Positions 4,808-7,203 of a stretch of 7,203 nucleotides of DNA are shown in pieces (the stretch's first letter is position 1; the number at the start of each line of letters is the position of its first letter). Source of the stretch: an uncultured Bryobacteraceae bacterium (GTDB lineage: Bacteria > Acidobacteriota > Terriglobia > Bryobacterales > Bryobacteraceae). Under the pieces are notes generated by a model, which searched no databases, had not been told where the DNA came from, and worked only from the letters and a program-made list of their open reading frames with translations. The stretch covers positions 1-7,203 of the forward strand of contig CAKZVG010000092.1 of the NCBI GenBank assembly GCA_937921835.1, read 5' to 3'. Made by a program: the position numbers and the translations under genes.

Positions 4808-7203
4808 CTAGAACCGGATTCTCGCCGAGACCACCGTCCTGCGCGCCTGAACCTGAGCGCCGGTAATCACGCCGAAGTTGGCGTTGGTCTGCGCGCCGGT
4901 GTTGAAGTTGTAGACCAAGCCGGTGTTCGGGTTCCCCGGATTGAAGTGGTTCAGGGCATTGAAGGTCTCCAGTTGGAATTCAAGCCGGTACCGGCCATCT
5001 TGCGCCAATTGGAATTCCTTGGAGATCGACAGGTCGAGGTTGGCCAGGCCGGCGCCATAGAACAGGCTTGGCGGCGTATTGCCGATGCCCAGCGAATCGA
5101 TCGCCGGGAGCCGGAAGTTGGCCGGGTTCAGGGGCCATTGGAGTCTGGGGTCTTGCGTCGCCGACGGGAAACTCCCGGCCGGCAGGAACACGTCGTTCCC
5201 CATCTGGCAGCGGAACGGCACTCCGCCCGTCGGCGTTCCGGTCCAGTAGCCCGCCGGAGCGCCCTGCACGCCGCAAGCGACGGTAAAGGGCGTGCCCGAG
5301 TAAACCGCTCCATTGCCCGCCACGCGCCAACCGTCCAGAATCGCCCGGCCGAAGGCCGTGGGCAGCAGGCGGCTGCCTTTCACGTCATAGCCGAAATTGT
5401 AGTTGAAAGCGTGGGGCCGGTTGACCACGTTTTTCTCCAGCTTGTGATCCACCCACTGGTTGAAACCGTAAATCGTGGTCCGGGACCAGGTGTAGTTGCT
5501 GCCCCACTGCAAGTTGCCCCGGCGGCGGTTGAATTGCACCTGGAGCGAATGGTAGGAACTGGTGTCCTTGTAAGTCCAGATGGGGATGTTGCCGAAGCCG
5601 CGGAAACCCACCATGCCGCGAATCAGGTTGGTGGAGTAGAAGCCGGCGCTGGTCGGATCGCGGAAACGCTGGATTTGCCCGTCGCGCGGATTCCAGGTCG
5701 TGTAGGGAGGGATGGCGTTGAAATCGAACGCCTGCCCGTAGCCGAAACGGCGCCCGTTGCCCACGTAGGAAACATCCAGCAGGATGCCGCGGAACAGCTC
5801 GTGCTGGATGCCCAGACTCCAGTTGTAGGTCGTATTCGTCTTTTCCTCTTGCGATCCGCCAATCACGTTCTGCGGGGTGAACACCGGCTCCGCGCCCGCC
5901 AGGTTGTCGAAATTCGTGTATAGAATGACGGGCGCCAGGAAGTTGGGCGGCGCGGCCATGGGCCCGGTACCCGCTCCGGTCGCTCCGATGCTGTCCACCG
6001 TCCAGTTGCGGCCGACGATCACGCCGGCGCCGCCGCGCAGTGCGGTCCGGCCGTTGCCGAACACATCGAGCGCGAACCCGAGGCGGGGCGCGACCCGGAT
6101 GGGAGGCACTTTGAAAAAGTGGCTGTCGAACTGGCGGATGCCGGACCACGGGAACCCCCCGGCGGGGTAAGACGCCCGGTCAAACGTCCCCTGCCGGACA
6201 TAAGGAAATTTCGCTCCCGTGACCGGGTTGATGGCGATGCGGTTGGCCGCCGGACACGTCCCGCTGACCACCACCGAGCAGGCCGGGTACAGCAACTGGC
6301 CCGCCTTGGCGGGATCATAATCTTCCTCGCGGAAAAAGCCGAGCGTGGCGCCCTTCGAGTACAAATCCCCCACGCGGTGGAAACGCAGGCCGCCGTCCAG
6401 CGTCAGCCGGCGGGTCGCTTTCCAGGTGTCTTGCACGAACCACTCGATCTGCGTGTAGCGGGCATGGTTGACCTGCTTTTTGTTGTCGTCGCCGTAAGCG
6501 AAGATGCTGCCGAGCAGGGCGTTGGAGAACGGATAGCCGGTGTCGAAGGCGGATGCCCGGTCGGAACCGAAGTAGTAAGTCCCCGCGATGTTGAAGACCG
6601 AGTATACGCTCACGTTGCGCGCCATGCGCTCCAGATAGAACCCGGCCTTCACATTGTGGCGGCCTTTGACCCAGGTGACCTTATTGCTGACCGACTGGAC
6701 CAGATCGGTGCCCACGAATGGCCAACGGCTGTCATGGCCGAAATTCGGCGCGCTCGCGATGCCCTGTCCGGCCGACTGGGGGCTGAAGCCGGACGGGAAG
6801 CCGAAGTTCACCTGCGGCAAGAGGTTGAGGAAGTTGCTGGCCGGGAAAATGCGCGGCAGCGGAATCGCCCGGCCTTGCGCGTCCTTGAGAGGAAGCAAGT
6901 TATCGGCGTATGTCTTGGTTCCGCCCACGGCCTTGGAAGCAACCTCCTCCAGCGGGTTGACGCCCTGCTTCCCCCGATTGGCGCCATAGGTGAACTCGTT
7001 AATCAGGTTTGGGGAGACGGTATAGATCACCGTGCCGACCGCGCCCGCCGCCTGCACGTGATAGCTGTGGGGAAACTGTCCCCAGGAGCCGCCCGAAGGG
7101 CCAACCGTGCCGGCGTATCCATCCACCGCCTGGTAGTCGTTCAGCAAGCGGACGAAGGTGGACAGCTTGGGCGCCGGGTTGTAGTCGATGCGCAGCACCT
7201 TGC
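4808..7203 (-). CDS. Oar-like TonB-dependent receptor, barrel region (5' partial)
   Basis: The frame reads leftwards from the right window edge to a TAG at 4808-4810, giving 797 complete codons. The GTG at 7196-7198 is an internal Val codon, since the preceding codon is also open and no leader follows. The visible part is almost entirely outer-membrane beta-barrel: it opens with LRIDYNPAPKLSTFVRLLN, an early-barrel strand typical of this family, contains many strand/turn repeats rich in Gly, Asn and aromatic residues (for example WFVQDTWKATRRLTLDGGLR and YNWSLGIQHELFRGILLD), and ends with LETFNALNHFNPGNPNTG, FGVITGAQ and a terminal RIRF with C-terminal Phe. This matches the large acidobacterial Oar-like receptors; the expected signal peptide, CnaB-like domain and plug (usually a further 300-400 residues) lie off-window. 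Its only four cysteines form two close pairs (fragment residues 308/316 and 643/665), probably disulfides in outer loops. It is transcribed towards the sulfatases, so it is not in their operon; a shared function with them is only suggested by proximity. Confidence 0.9.
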   Translation of the reverse strand, partial: KVLRIDYNPAPKLSTFVRLLNDYQAVDGYAGTVGPSGGSWGQFPHSYHVQAAGAVGTVIYTVSPNLINEFTYGANRGKQGVNPLEEVASKAVGGTKTYADNLLPLKDAQGRAIPLPRIFPASNFLNLLPQVNFGFPSGFSPQSAGQGIASAPNFGHDSRWPFVGTDLVQSVSNKVTWVKGRHNVKAGFYLERMARNVSVYSVFNIAGTYYFGSDRASAFDTGYPFSNALLGSIFAYGDDNKKQVNHARYTQIEWFVQDTWKATRRLTLDGGLRFHRVGDLYSKGATLGFFREEDYDPAKAGQLLYPACSVVVSGTCPAANRIAINPVTGAKFPYVRQGTFDRASYPAGGFPWSGIRQFDSHFFKVPPIRVAPRLGFALDVFGNGRTALRGGAGVIVGRNWTVDSIGATGAGTGPMAAPPNFLAPVILYTNFDNLAGAEPVFTPQNVIGGSQEEKTNTTYNWSLGIQHELFRGILLDVSYVGNGRRFGYGQAFDFNAIPPYTTWNPRDGQIQRFRDPTSAGFYSTNLIRGMVGFRGFGNIPIWTYKDTSSYHSLQVQFNRRRGNLQWGSNYTWSRTTIYGFNQWVDHKLEKNVVNRPHAFNYNFGYDVKGSRLLPTAFGRAILDGWRVAGNGAVYSGTPFTVACGVQGAPAGYWTGTPTGGVPFRCQMGNDVFLPAGSFPSATQDPRLQWPLNPANFRLPAIDSLGIGNTPPSLFYGAGLANLDLSISKEFQLAQDGRYRLEFQLETFNALNHFNPGNPNTGLVYNFNTGAQTNANFGVITGAQVQARRTVVSARIRF

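Noticed and set aside
4946..5923. A 325-codon open frame on the + strand opposite the second receptor
   Set aside because: It is also codon-aligned with the real gene and low in complexity (Val, Ala, Arg, Glu rich). The - strand reading is a clear beta-barrel protein, so this is a shadow.

Overview
The window is a dense, GC-rich bacterial segment with the style of an Acidobacteriota genome, most likely the Solibacter/Bryobacter group. That placement is inference. It rests on two large Oar-type (TonB-dependent-receptor-like) outer-membrane proteins, whose C-terminal repertoire (FFNAFN / FNALNHFNPGNPN, FGVIT..., final aromatic residue) is characteristic of that phylum, and on a cluster of secreted sulfatases. 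No 16S rRNA or other taxonomic marker is present.

Layout: (1) the last 116 codons of an Oar-like receptor on the + strand (ends 353); (2) a short 90-base GC-rich gap with a possible hairpin and a TATAGT box placed just upstream of the next start; (3) three consecutive + strand sulfatase genes (444-1856, 1883-3310, 3314-4771), separated by only 26 and 3 bases and each of the two downstream genes preceded by a good Shine-Dalgarno sequence, so very probably one transcript; (4) a 36-base convergent intergenic region; (5) the C-terminal ~800 residues of a second Oar-like receptor on the - strand (stop at 4808-4810), whose N-terminus lies beyond the right edge.

The three sulfatases all belong to the alkaline-phosphatase-fold type I (S1) sulfatases with a cysteine to be converted to formylglycine, but they are clearly different subtypes: an arylsulfatase A/GALNS-like enzyme (CSPSR, SDNGG), a DQ/SDHGD-type enzyme with an unusual CCPFR active-site motif, and an iduronate-2-sulfatase-like enzyme (CNPSR, SDHGW). 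Each begins with a short leader containing a twin-arginine motif, suggesting Tat export. A plausible reading is an outer-membrane uptake/desulfation locus: sulfatases of different specificity strip sulfate from a complex sulfated glycan or other sulfate ester, and the flanking receptors may bind or import products. The substrate cannot be deduced. No glycoside hydrolase, regulator, transporter of sulfate, or formylglycine-generating enzyme is present in the window, so maturation must come from elsewhere in the genome. I found no RNA genes, insertion sequences, CRISPR arrays or phage genes, and no wholly new system; the most noteworthy points are the CCPFR motif, the possible leaderless start of the first sulfatase, and the tight coupling of three Tat-type sulfatases of different subtype.
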